In this document: positions 53,177 to 62,392 of the stretch, one piece after another
How the letters are laid out: the number at the start of each line of letters is the position of its first letter
Position numbering within the stretch: position 1 is the stretch's first letter
Origin: Lichenicola sp964236105
GTDB lineage: Bacteria > Pseudomonadota > Alphaproteobacteria > Acetobacterales > Acetobacteraceae
Length of the DNA stretch: 64,000 nucleotides
Assembly: GCA_964236105.1 (NCBI GenBank)
Contig: CAXSBC010000003.1
Coordinates: 310,001-374,000, forward strand
Direction: 5' to 3'
Made by a program: the position numbers and the translations under genes
Notes under the pieces: generated by a model
What the model was told of the DNA's origin: nothing
What the model saw: the letters and a program-made list of their open reading frames with translations, nothing else
The model's database searches: none

Positions 53177-53767
53177 ATGAGCATGACGCAGAGCGTCGCG
53201 ACGCCTGGCCCGGTTGCCGAACCGGATCGTGTCGCGTGGAACCGTGAGGCGCTGGTGCCGGGTCCGGCGCAGGACGCGGTGATCAAGGGCATCACCGGCG
53301 AGATCACCGAGAAGGGCTTCGTCGTCGCCAACGTCGACAAGCTGGTCAACTGGGCGCGCACCGGCAGCCTGTGGCCGCTGTCGTTCGGTCTCGCCTGCTG
53401 CGCGGTCGAGATGATCCATGCCTTCATGCCGCGCTACGATCTGGATCGCTTCGGCATTATTCCGCGCGGCAGCCCGCGTCAGGCCGACGTCATGATCGTG
53501 TCCGGCACGCTGACCAACAAGATGGCGCCGGCGATGCGCCGCATCTACGACCAGATGGCCGAGCCGCGCTGGGTGATCAGCATGGGCTCCTGTGCCAATG
53601 GCGGCGGCTACTACCACTACTCCTATTCGGTGGTGCGCGGCTGCGACCGGATCGTGCCGGTCGATATCTATGTGCCGGGCTGCCCGCCGACGGCGGAGGC
53701 GCTGGTCTACGGGATCATGCAGCTGCAGAAGAAGATCCGCCGGACCGGGACCATCCTGCGTGGCTGA
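53177..53767 (+). CDS. nuoB: NADH-quinone oxidoreductase subunit B
   Basis: 196 residues. The N2 cluster ligands are the tandem Cys74-Cys75 (LACCAVEM), Cys139 (GSCANGGG) and Cys169 (GCPPTAEA). NuoB passes electrons from the peripheral arm to quinone. The ATG at 53177 lies seven bases after the nuoA stop; another ATG two codons later is possible. The N-terminal 35 residues are variable. Confidence 0.96.
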   Translation: MSMTQSVATPGPVAEPDRVAWNREALVPGPAQDAVIKGITGEITEKGFVVANVDKLVNWARTGSLWPLSFGLACCAVEMIHAFMPRYDLDRFGIIPRGSPRQADVMIVSGTLTNKMAPAMRRIYDQMAEPRWVISMGSCANGGGYYHYSYSVVRGCDRIVPVDIYVPGCPPTAEALVYGIMQLQKKIRRTGTILRG

Positions 53768-54422
53768 CGCGGTCGAGACCGCACGCGCCGGGCGGCTGGG
53801 CTCGCTGGCGATGATCCTGTCCACCGGGTTCGCCGGCGTGCGCGCGGCTTCGGTGGAGAAGGGCGAGCTGATCGTGCAGGTCGAGCGCGCCTCGCTGGTC
53901 GATCTGATGACCGCGCTGCGTGACGATCCGCGCTTTGCCTTCAGGCAGATGATGGATCTGTGCGGAGTCGATTTCCCCGAGCGCGCCGAGCGGTTCGACG
54001 TCGTCTACAACCTGCTCTCGGTGACTCAGAACCAGCGCTGCCGGGTGATCGTCACCACCGACGAGACCACGCCGGTGCCCTCGGTGCACGAGATCTGGTC
54101 GTCCGCGACCTGGTGGGAACGGGAATGCTACGACCTGTTCGGCGTGCTGTTCTCCAATCAGCCCGACCTGCGCCGGATCCTGACTGATTACGGCTTCGAG
54201 GGACATCCGCTGCGCAAGGACTTCCCGCTGACCGGCTATGTCGAGGTCCGCTACGACGTCGACCGGCGGCAGGTGATCTACGAGCCGGTCAAGCTGACGC
54301 AGGATTTCCGGAACTTCGATTTCGTTTCTCCCTGGGAGGGCATGATGACGCTTCCCGGTGATGAGAAGGCCCATGAGTCTCGCCAGGGCATCGTCGCGGG
54401 CCCGCCCGGGCAGGCACGTTGA
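53760..54422 (+). CDS. nuoC: NADH-quinone oxidoreductase subunit C
   Basis: 220 residues, separate from NuoD (unlike the E. coli NuoCD fusion). The signatures are DLCGVDFPERAERFDVVYNLLS, TWWERECYDLFGVLF and DYGFEGHPLRKDFPLTGYVEVRYD. It is a connecting subunit of the peripheral arm. The GTG at 53760 overlaps the nuoB stop by eight bases, and nuoD follows 22 bases later. Confidence 0.93.
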   Translation: MADAVETARAGRLGSLAMILSTGFAGVRAASVEKGELIVQVERASLVDLMTALRDDPRFAFRQMMDLCGVDFPERAERFDVVYNLLSVTQNQRCRVIVTTDETTPVPSVHEIWSSATWWERECYDLFGVLFSNQPDLRRILTDYGFEGHPLRKDFPLTGYVEVRYDVDRRQVIYEPVKLTQDFRNFDFVSPWEGMMTLPGDEKAHESRQGIVAGPPGQAR

Positions 54423-54444
54423 GCCGGCGACAGGAGCGGACACG

Positions 54445-55695
54445 ATGAGCGACATCATCCTGCGCGAGGACATCCCCGACACCATGCAGCCCGACCAGGC
54501 GGGCGACGGGCGCAGCGTCAAGACGGTCGAGATCGACAGCCATTCGCTCAATTTCGGCCCCCAGCACCCGTCGGCGCATGGCGTGCTGCGGCTGGTGCTT
54601 GAGATGGACGGCGAGGTGGTGACCCGGGCGGTGCCGCATATCGGCCTGCTGCACCGGGGCACCGAGAAGCTGATCGAATACAAGACCTACATGAAGGCGC
54701 TGCCGTATTTCGACCGGCTCGACTACGTGTCGCCGATGTGCATGGAGCAGGGCTTCGCGCTGGCGACCGAGAAGCTGCTCGGCATCGACATCCCGGACCG
54801 CGCCAAGTGGATCCGGACGATGTTCGCCGAGATCACGCGGGTGCTGAACCACCTGCTCAGCATCACCTCGTTCGGCCTCGACTGCGGCGCGCTGACGCCG
54901 GCGCTGTGGGGCTACGAGGAGCGCGAGAAGCTGCTCGAGTTCTACGAGGCGGCCTCGGGCGCGCGGTATCATGCGAACTACATCCGGCCGGGCGGCGTGG
55001 CCAAGGATCTGCCGCTCGGACTGGCCGACCGCATCGCCGCCTGGACGGGCGAGTTTCCGAAGTTCATCGACGACCTCGAGTCGATGCTGACCGGCAACCG
55101 GATCTGGAAGCAGCGCACCGTCGGCATCGGCGTGTTCACCTCCGAGCAGGCGCTCGACTGGGGCTTCAGCGGCCCGAACCTGCGCGCCTCCGGCGTGCCG
55201 TGGGATCTGCGGCGCTCGCAGCCGTACGACATGTACGACAAGGTCGAGTTCGATGTGCCGGTGGCGCGCAACGGCGACTGCTACGACCGCTTTCTGGTGC
55301 GGGTGGCCGAGATGCGCCAGAGCGTGCGGATCATCGTGCAGTGCCTGGCGCAGATGAAGCCGGGGCCGATCAAGATCCAGGACACCAAGATCGCGCCGCC
55401 GACCCGCAAGGACATGAAGCGGTCGATGGAGGCGCTGATCCATCACTTCAAGCTCTACACCGAGGGCTACCACGTGCCGCCGGGCGCCACCTATACCGCG
55501 ACCGAAAGCCCGAAGGGGGAGTTCGGGATCTACCTGGTCGCCGACGGCAGCAACCAGCCTTATCGTTGCAAGATCAGGTCGACGGGCTTTGCCCATCTCC
55601 AGGCGCTGGACGAGCTTTCCAGGCGTCACATGCTGGCCGACACGGTCGCGATCATCGGATCGCTCGATCTCGTGTTCGGCGAGATCGACAGGTAG
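54445..55695 (+). CDS. nuoD: NADH-quinone oxidoreductase subunit D
   Basis: 416 residues, the 49-kDa-type subunit, related to hydrogenase large subunits. It carries FGPQHPSAHGVLRLVLEMDGE, PHIGLLHRGTEKLIE and the C-terminal DTVAIIGSLDLVFGEIDR. It lines the quinone pocket with NuoB. The ATG at 54445 has AGGAG eight bases upstream; an upstream in-frame extension is not conserved. Confidence 0.96.
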   Translation: MSDIILREDIPDTMQPDQAGDGRSVKTVEIDSHSLNFGPQHPSAHGVLRLVLEMDGEVVTRAVPHIGLLHRGTEKLIEYKTYMKALPYFDRLDYVSPMCMEQGFALATEKLLGIDIPDRAKWIRTMFAEITRVLNHLLSITSFGLDCGALTPALWGYEEREKLLEFYEAASGARYHANYIRPGGVAKDLPLGLADRIAAWTGEFPKFIDDLESMLTGNRIWKQRTVGIGVFTSEQALDWGFSGPNLRASGVPWDLRRSQPYDMYDKVEFDVPVARNGDCYDRFLVRVAEMRQSVRIIVQCLAQMKPGPIKIQDTKIAPPTRKDMKRSMEALIHHFKLYTEGYHVPPGATYTATESPKGEFGIYLVADGSNQPYRCKIRSTGFAHLQALDELSRRHMLADTVAIIGSLDLVFGEIDR

Positions 55696-55699
55696 GCAT

Positions 55700-56416
55700 A
55701 TGTCGGGTCAGTTTTCCGCAGAGAATATCGGTCACGGCACCCCCGGCCATACGCCGAAACCGGCGACCGACCGGCAGCCGTCGCAGTTCGCGTTCGATGC
55801 GCAGAGCGAGGCCGAGATCGCCGCGGTCGTGGCGAAGTATCCGCAAGGCCGGCAGGCCAGCGGCGTAATGCCGCTGCTGTACATCGTGCAGAAGCAGATG
55901 GCCCGGCAGACCGACAGCGCCTGGGTGCCGCGGGTGGCGATGGATGCGATCGCCAGGCGTCTCGGCATGCCGCCGATCCGCGTCTACGAGGTCGCCACCT
56001 TCTACCTGATGTTCAACACCAAGCCGGTCGGCCGCTACCATCTGCAGGTCTGCACCACGACGCCGTGCTGGCTGCGCGGCTCGGACGATGTGGTGTCCGC
56101 CTGCAAGGCGGCGGCCGGGGTGTCGGCGTTCGAGGAGACCAGCGCCGATGGCCTGTTCACCATGACCGAGGTCGAGTGCCTCGGCGCCTGCGCCAACGCG
56201 CCGATGCTGCAGGTCAACGACGACTATTACGAGGATCTGGATGCCGTCCGCACCACAGCCCTGATCGAGGCGCTGAAACGGGGCGAGGTTCCCGAACGGG
56301 GGCCGACGATCGATCGCTACAACTCGGCGCCGGTCGGTGGACGGACGACTTTGCTTGAGGAGGTCGGCACGCGTCATGCCGACGGTCAGCCCGGCACGAT
56401 GCCGGACACGGTTTGA
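55700..56416 (+). CDS. nuoE: NADH-quinone oxidoreductase subunit E
   Basis: 238 residues. The [2Fe-2S] (N1a) ligands are Cys118, Cys123 (CTTTPCWL), Cys160 and Cys164 (CLGACANAP). A C-terminal tail of about 50 residues goes beyond the E. coli subunit (166 residues). It sits with NuoF and NuoG in the NADH module. The ATG at 55700 is four bases after the nuoD stop. Confidence 0.95.
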   Translation: MSGQFSAENIGHGTPGHTPKPATDRQPSQFAFDAQSEAEIAAVVAKYPQGRQASGVMPLLYIVQKQMARQTDSAWVPRVAMDAIARRLGMPPIRVYEVATFYLMFNTKPVGRYHLQVCTTTPCWLRGSDDVVSACKAAAGVSAFEETSADGLFTMTEVECLGACANAPMLQVNDDYYEDLDAVRTTALIEALKRGEVPERGPTIDRYNSAPVGGRTTLLEEVGTRHADGQPGTMPDTV

Positions 56417-56427
56417 GAAGCGACATC

Positions 56428-57759
<1,332 letters not shown>

Positions 57760-57764
57760 GGGAT

Positions 57765-59822
57765 ATGGCGAGAGTCACCGTCGACGGAACCATCATCGAG
57801 GTCGCGAACGGCTCCTCCGTGCTGCAGGCCTGCGAGGCCGCGGGCAAGGAGATCCCGCGCTTCTGCTATCACGAGCGGCTGTCGATCGCCGGCAACTGCC
57901 GGATGTGCCTGGTCGAGATCGAGAAGGCGCCGAAGCCGGTGGCCTCCTGCGGCTATCCGGTGGCGGACGGCATGGTGGTGAAGACCGACACCGAGGTGGT
58001 GCGCCGGGCGCGTCGCGCGGTGATGGAATTCCTGCTGATCAACCATCCGCTGGACTGCCCGATCTGCGACCAGGGCGGCGAGTGCGACCTGCAGGACCAG
58101 GCCTTCTCCTATGGCGCCGATCACTCGCGCTATGCCGAGAACAAGCGCGCGGTGCAGGACAAGTATCTGGGCCCGCTGGTCAAGACGGTGATGACGCGCT
58201 GCATCCAGTGCACGCGCTGCATCCGGTTCGCGTCCGAGGTGGCCGGGGTGCCCGAGCTCGGCGCCACCTCGCGCGGCGAGAACATGGAGATCACCACCTA
58301 TGTCGAGAAGGCGCTGACCTCGGAGCTGTCCGGCAACCTGATCGACATCTGCCCGGTGGGCGCGCTGACCTCAAAGCCCTATGCCTTCGTGGCGCGGCCG
58401 TGGGAGCTGAAGAAGACCGACAGCATCGACGTGCTGGATGCGACGGGCACCAATATCCGCATCCACGCCCGCGGGCCCGAGGTGCTGCGCATCCTGCCGC
58501 GCACCAACGACGAGGTGAACGAGGAGTGGATGGCCGACAAGGGCCGCTTCTCCTTCGACGGCTTCAAGCGCCGCCGGCTGGACCGGCCCTGGGTGCGGGT
58601 GCACGGCAAGCTGCATCCTGCGAGCTGGCAGGAGGCGTTCGTCGCGATCGCGCGCCGGCTCGAGGGCGTCAAGGGCGAGCGGATCGGCGCGGTCGCGGGC
58701 GATCTGTGCGACGCCGAGAGCATGGTGGCGCTGAAGGACCTGATGACCGCGCTGGGCTCGGGCAACCTCGACTGCCGGCAGGACGGCGCGCAGTACGACA
58801 CCAGCCGGCGCGAGTTCTACACCTTCAACACCGGCATCGCCGGCATCGAGGAGGCCGACGCGCTGTTGCTCGTCGGCTGCAATCCGCGTCGCGAGTCGCC
58901 GGTGATCAACGCGCGCATCCGCAAGCGCTGGCTGGCTGGGGGCTTCCCGATCGGCGTGATCGCCGCTCCCGGTCCCGACCTCACCTATGAGGTGGAGATG
59001 CTCGGTGACCGGCCGTCGGCGCTGACCGGGCTGCTCGACGGCGGCGTCGGGTTCGCCGAGGTGCTACGCACCGCCAAGCGGCCGATGATCGTGGTCGGGC
59101 AGGCCGCCCTGGCGCGCGACGACGCGGCGGCGGTGCTGGCGGCCGCCTGGAAGCTCGCCGAGCAGGTGGGCGGGCTGACGGCCGAGTGGCACGGCTTCAA
59201 CGTGCTGCACAACGCGGCATCGCGCGTCGCGGCGCTGGACCTCGGCTTCGTGCCGCGGGCCGGCGGCCGGTCGATGGCCGGGATGATGAGCGGCGGCGTC
59301 GACGTGCTGTGGCTGCTGGGCGCGGACGAGATCGGCGCCGGCCGGATCGGGCCGGACACGTTCGTGATCTATCAGGGCCACCATGGCGACGCGGGTGCGG
59401 CGCGGGCGAACGTGATCCTGCCGGGTGCGACCTATGTCGAGAAGTCCGGCACCTATGTGAGCACCGAGGGCCGCGTGCAGCGGGCGTTCCAGGCGATCTT
59501 CCCGCCCGGCGAGGCGCGCGAGGACTGGCGCATCCTGCGTGCCTTCTCCGAGGTGGTGGGTCATACGCTGCCCTATGACGACATCGAGGCGGTCCGCGCC
59601 CGGCTGGCGGAGGTCAACCCGGTGTTCGCGCGCCAGGGCCTGCCGCGCTTCGGGGCGACCGATCTGACAGGGCCGGCGGGCGATCCGGCGGCGGTCGGCC
59701 CGGCCGCGTTCGGCAGCGCGATCCACGACTACTACCAGACCAACGCGATCAGCCGCGCCAGCCCGACCATGGCCGAGTGCTCGCGCGTCTATGCCCATCC
59801 CGTCGTGCAGGCGGCGGAGTAG
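57765..59822 (+). CDS. nuoG: NADH-quinone oxidoreductase subunit G
   Basis: 685 residues. The N1b [2Fe-2S] ligands are Cys34, Cys45, Cys48 and Cys62; N5 is in HPLDCPICDQGGECDL with the His ligand, and N4 in CIQCTRCIRF...ICPVGAL. The C-terminal two thirds are a molybdopterin-oxidoreductase-like fold without cofactor. It sits in the electron-input arm. The ATG at 57765 is five bases after the nuoF stop. Confidence 0.96.
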   Translation: MARVTVDGTIIEVANGSSVLQACEAAGKEIPRFCYHERLSIAGNCRMCLVEIEKAPKPVASCGYPVADGMVVKTDTEVVRRARRAVMEFLLINHPLDCPICDQGGECDLQDQAFSYGADHSRYAENKRAVQDKYLGPLVKTVMTRCIQCTRCIRFASEVAGVPELGATSRGENMEITTYVEKALTSELSGNLIDICPVGALTSKPYAFVARPWELKKTDSIDVLDATGTNIRIHARGPEVLRILPRTNDEVNEEWMADKGRFSFDGFKRRRLDRPWVRVHGKLHPASWQEAFVAIARRLEGVKGERIGAVAGDLCDAESMVALKDLMTALGSGNLDCRQDGAQYDTSRREFYTFNTGIAGIEEADALLLVGCNPRRESPVINARIRKRWLAGGFPIGVIAAPGPDLTYEVEMLGDRPSALTGLLDGGVGFAEVLRTAKRPMIVVGQAALARDDAAAVLAAAWKLAEQVGGLTAEWHGFNVLHNAASRVAALDLGFVPRAGGRSMAGMMSGGVDVLWLLGADEIGAGRIGPDTFVIYQGHHGDAGAARANVILPGATYVEKSGTYVSTEGRVQRAFQAIFPPGEAREDWRILRAFSEVVGHTLPYDDIEAVRARLAEVNPVFARQGLPRFGATDLTGPAGDPAAVGPAAFGSAIHDYYQTNAISRASPTMAECSRVYAHPVVQAAE

Positions 59823-59828
59823 CGCCTG

Positions 59829-60863
59829 GTGAACCAGTTCCTCTTCCATACGGTCGCAGGCCTGGTGATCATCACCGTGCTGGAGTGCCTGGCGATCCTG
59901 GTGCCGCTGCTGATGGCGGTGGCCTATCTGGTCTATGCCGAGCGCAAGGTGCTGGGTGCCATGCAGCTGCGCAAGGGTCCCAACGTGGTCGGGCCGTTCG
60001 GGCTGTTCCAGACCTTCGCCGACGCGATCAAGATGCTGACCAAGGAGACGGTGATCCCGTCCGGCGCGAACCGGGTGCTCTACCTGTTCGCACCGTTCCT
60101 GACCTTCGTGCTGGCGATGATGGCCTGGGCGGTGATTCCCACCAACAACGGCTGGGCGATCGCCAACATCAATGTCGGCGTGCTGTATCTGTTCGCGGTC
60201 TCGTCGCTGGGCGTCTACGGCATCCTGATCGCCGGCTGGGCGTCCAACTCCAAGTACGCCTTCATGGGAGGCTTGCGCTCGGCAGCGCAGATGGTGTCGT
60301 ACGAGGTCTCGCTCGGGCTGGTGATCGTGTCGATCCTGCTGATCGTCGGCAGCCTGAACCTCAACGACATCATCCTGGCGCAGCGGCATATCTGGTTCTG
60401 CCTGCCGATGCTGCCGATGTTCGTGATCTTCTTCGTCTCGTCGCTGGCCGAGACCAACCGCGCGCCGTTCGATCTGCCCGAGGGCGAGAGCGAGCTCGTC
60501 GCGGGCTTCTTCGTCGAGTACAGCGCGCTTGCGTTCGGGCTGTTCTTCCTCGGCGAATACATGAACATGATCCTGATGTCGGCGATGACCAGCATCCTGT
60601 TCTTAGGGGGATGGCTGGCGCCGTTCGGCATCGCACCCTTCACCTGGATCCCAGGCCCGGTCTGGCTGATCCTGAAGATCTGCTTCGTGCTGTTCATGTT
60701 CATCTGGGTGCGCGCCACCTTCCCGCGCTACCGCTACGACCAGCTCATGCGCCTCGGCTGGAAGATCTTCCTGCCCTTCTCGCTGGTCTGGATGATCCTG
60801 ACCGCGGGCTTCCTCATGGCGACCGGGCTGCTGCCTGGTCTGCCGCAGAATGGTATCGGCTGA
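59829..60863 (+). CDS. nuoH: NADH-quinone oxidoreductase subunit H
   Basis: 344 residues with about eight membrane helices. The signatures are AYLVYAERKVLGAMQLRKGPN, AETNRAPFDLPEGESELVAGF and the C-terminal VRATFPRYRYDQLM. It connects the peripheral arm to the proton-pumping membrane arm and helps form the quinone chamber. The start is a GTG at 59829, six bases after the nuoG stop. Confidence 0.95.
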   Translation: MNQFLFHTVAGLVIITVLECLAILVPLLMAVAYLVYAERKVLGAMQLRKGPNVVGPFGLFQTFADAIKMLTKETVIPSGANRVLYLFAPFLTFVLAMMAWAVIPTNNGWAIANINVGVLYLFAVSSLGVYGILIAGWASNSKYAFMGGLRSAAQMVSYEVSLGLVIVSILLIVGSLNLNDIILAQRHIWFCLPMLPMFVIFFVSSLAETNRAPFDLPEGESELVAGFFVEYSALAFGLFFLGEYMNMILMSAMTSILFLGGWLAPFGIAPFTWIPGPVWLILKICFVLFMFIWVRATFPRYRYDQLMRLGWKIFLPFSLVWMILTAGFLMATGLLPGLPQNGIG

Positions 60864-61351
60864 TGGCCCTGCTCGATCGCACTGCGCGTTCCTTCCTGCT
60901 GGCCGAGCTGCTGGGCGGCATGAGCGTCACCCTGCGCTACATGTTCAAACCCAAGGCCACCATCAACTATCCGCACGAGAAGGCGCATTACAGCCCGCGC
61001 TTCAAGGGCGAGCACGCGCTGCGCCGCTATCCGAACGGCGAGGAGCGGTGTATCGCCTGCAAGCTGTGCGAGGCCGTGTGTCCGGCCGAGGCGATCACCA
61101 TCGAGGCGGAGCCGCGCGAGGATGGCTCGCGCCGCACGACGCGCTACGATATCGACATGACCAAGTGCATCTATTGCGGGCTGTGCGAGGAATCCTGCCC
61201 GGTGGATGCCATCGTCGAGGGGCCGAACTACGAGTTCGCCACCGAGACGCGCGAGGAGCTGATGTACAACAAGGACAAGCTGCTCGCGAACGGCGATCGC
61301 TGGGAGACGGTGCTCGCCAGGCGCCTGGAGCAGGACGCGCCCTATCGATGA
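60863..61351 (+). CDS. nuoI: NADH-quinone oxidoreductase subunit I
   Basis: 162 residues. Two [4Fe-4S] sites (N6a and N6b) are held by CIACKLCEAVCP and CIYCGLCEESCP. The N-terminal helix LAELLGGMSVTLRYMF lies on the membrane surface. It passes electrons to NuoB. The ATG overlaps the nuoH stop by one base, and the stop overlaps the nuoJ start. Confidence 0.97.
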   Translation: MALLDRTARSFLLAELLGGMSVTLRYMFKPKATINYPHEKAHYSPRFKGEHALRRYPNGEERCIACKLCEAVCPAEAITIEAEPREDGSRRTTRYDIDMTKCIYCGLCEESCPVDAIVEGPNYEFATETREELMYNKDKLLANGDRWETVLARRLEQDAPYR

Positions 61352-62061
61352 TCACCCAGATCGCCTTCTACCTGTTCGCCATCGTGCTGGTGGCGTCGGG
61401 CATCATGGTGGTGAGCGCCCGCAATCCGGTGCATGCGGTGCTGTTCCTGATCCTGGCCTTCTTCAACGCGGCCGGGCTGTTCCTGATCGCCGGCGCCGAG
61501 TTCCTGGCGATGATCCTGATCATCGTCTATGTCGGCGCCGTCGCCGTGCTGTTCCTGTTCGTGGTCATGATGCTGGACGTGAACTTCAACCAGCTGCGCG
61601 AGGGGCTGCAGCGCTACGCGCCGGTGGGTGCCGCGGTCGGCGTGGCGCTGCTCGCCGAGCTGGTGTTCACGATCGGCCGCTGGAAGCTGATCCCGACCAC
61701 GGCGCCCGTGGCGCTCGCACCCGGAGCGCCGGTGCTCAGCAACACCCAGGCGCTGGGACAGGTGATCTATACCGACTACGTGCTGCTGTTCCAGGCTTGC
61801 GGGCTGGTGCTGCTGGTGGCGATGATCGGCGCGATCGTGCTGACGCTGCGCGAGCGGCCGTCGGCGCGCCGGCAGGATGTGAGCCTGCAGCATCTGCGCA
61901 CGCCGGCCGACACGATGCAGATGATGACGCTCGGGCTTGGCGACGGGGTGAGCCAGAGCGGCGGGTTCATCCGGCCGCCCGACGGCTACGGCGCCGTCGC
62001 CGCGCACGGCGCCGGCCGCGCGCCGGAAGACCATCAAGCCGACTTCCATCACGGAGCCTGA
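61348..62061 (+). CDS. nuoJ: NADH-quinone oxidoreductase subunit J
   Basis: 237 residues, five membrane helices. The Nuo-type MVVSARNPVHAVLFLILAFFNAAGLFL and IVYVGAVAVLFLFVVMML are typical. The last 50 residues form a hydrophilic tail beyond the E. coli subunit. It overlaps nuoI by four bases (ATGA). Confidence 0.93.
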   Translation: MITQIAFYLFAIVLVASGIMVVSARNPVHAVLFLILAFFNAAGLFLIAGAEFLAMILIIVYVGAVAVLFLFVVMMLDVNFNQLREGLQRYAPVGAAVGVALLAELVFTIGRWKLIPTTAPVALAPGAPVLSNTQALGQVIYTDYVLLFQACGLVLLVAMIGAIVLTLRERPSARRQDVSLQHLRTPADTMQMMTLGLGDGVSQSGGFIRPPDGYGAVAAHGAGRAPEDHQADFHHGA

Positions 62062-62067
62062 GCGGTC

Positions 62068-62391
62068 ATGTCACATGGGCTCCAGCTGGTCGGCCTCGGG
62101 CCGTATCTGACGGTCGGTGCGATCCTGCTGGTGCTGGGCGTGTTCGGGATTTTCCTGAACCGCAAGAACGTCATCATCATCATGATGTCGATCGAGCTGA
62201 TCCTGCTGGCCGGCAACCTGAACCTGGTGGCGTTCTCGGCAGCCCTGGGCGAGCTGTCGGGGCAGGTCTTCACCCTGTTCTCGCTGACCGTGGCGGCAGC
62301 CGAGGCCGCGATCGGGCTTGCCATCGTCACCGTGTATTTCCGCAACCGCGGCTCGATCCAGGTCGAGGACGTGACTCTGATGAAGGGCTGA
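62068..62391 (+). CDS. nuoK: NADH-quinone oxidoreductase subunit K
   Basis: 107 residues, three membrane helices. Signatures are IFLNRKNVIIIMMSIELILLAGNLN with the conserved membrane Glu and TVAAAEAAIGLAIVTVYFRNRGS. This proton-channel subunit starts at an ATG six bases after nuoJ. Confidence 0.95.
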   Translation: MSHGLQLVGLGPYLTVGAILLVLGVFGIFLNRKNVIIIMMSIELILLAGNLNLVAFSAALGELSGQVFTLFSLTVAAAEAAIGLAIVTVYFRNRGSIQVEDVTLMKG

Positions 62392-62392
62392 G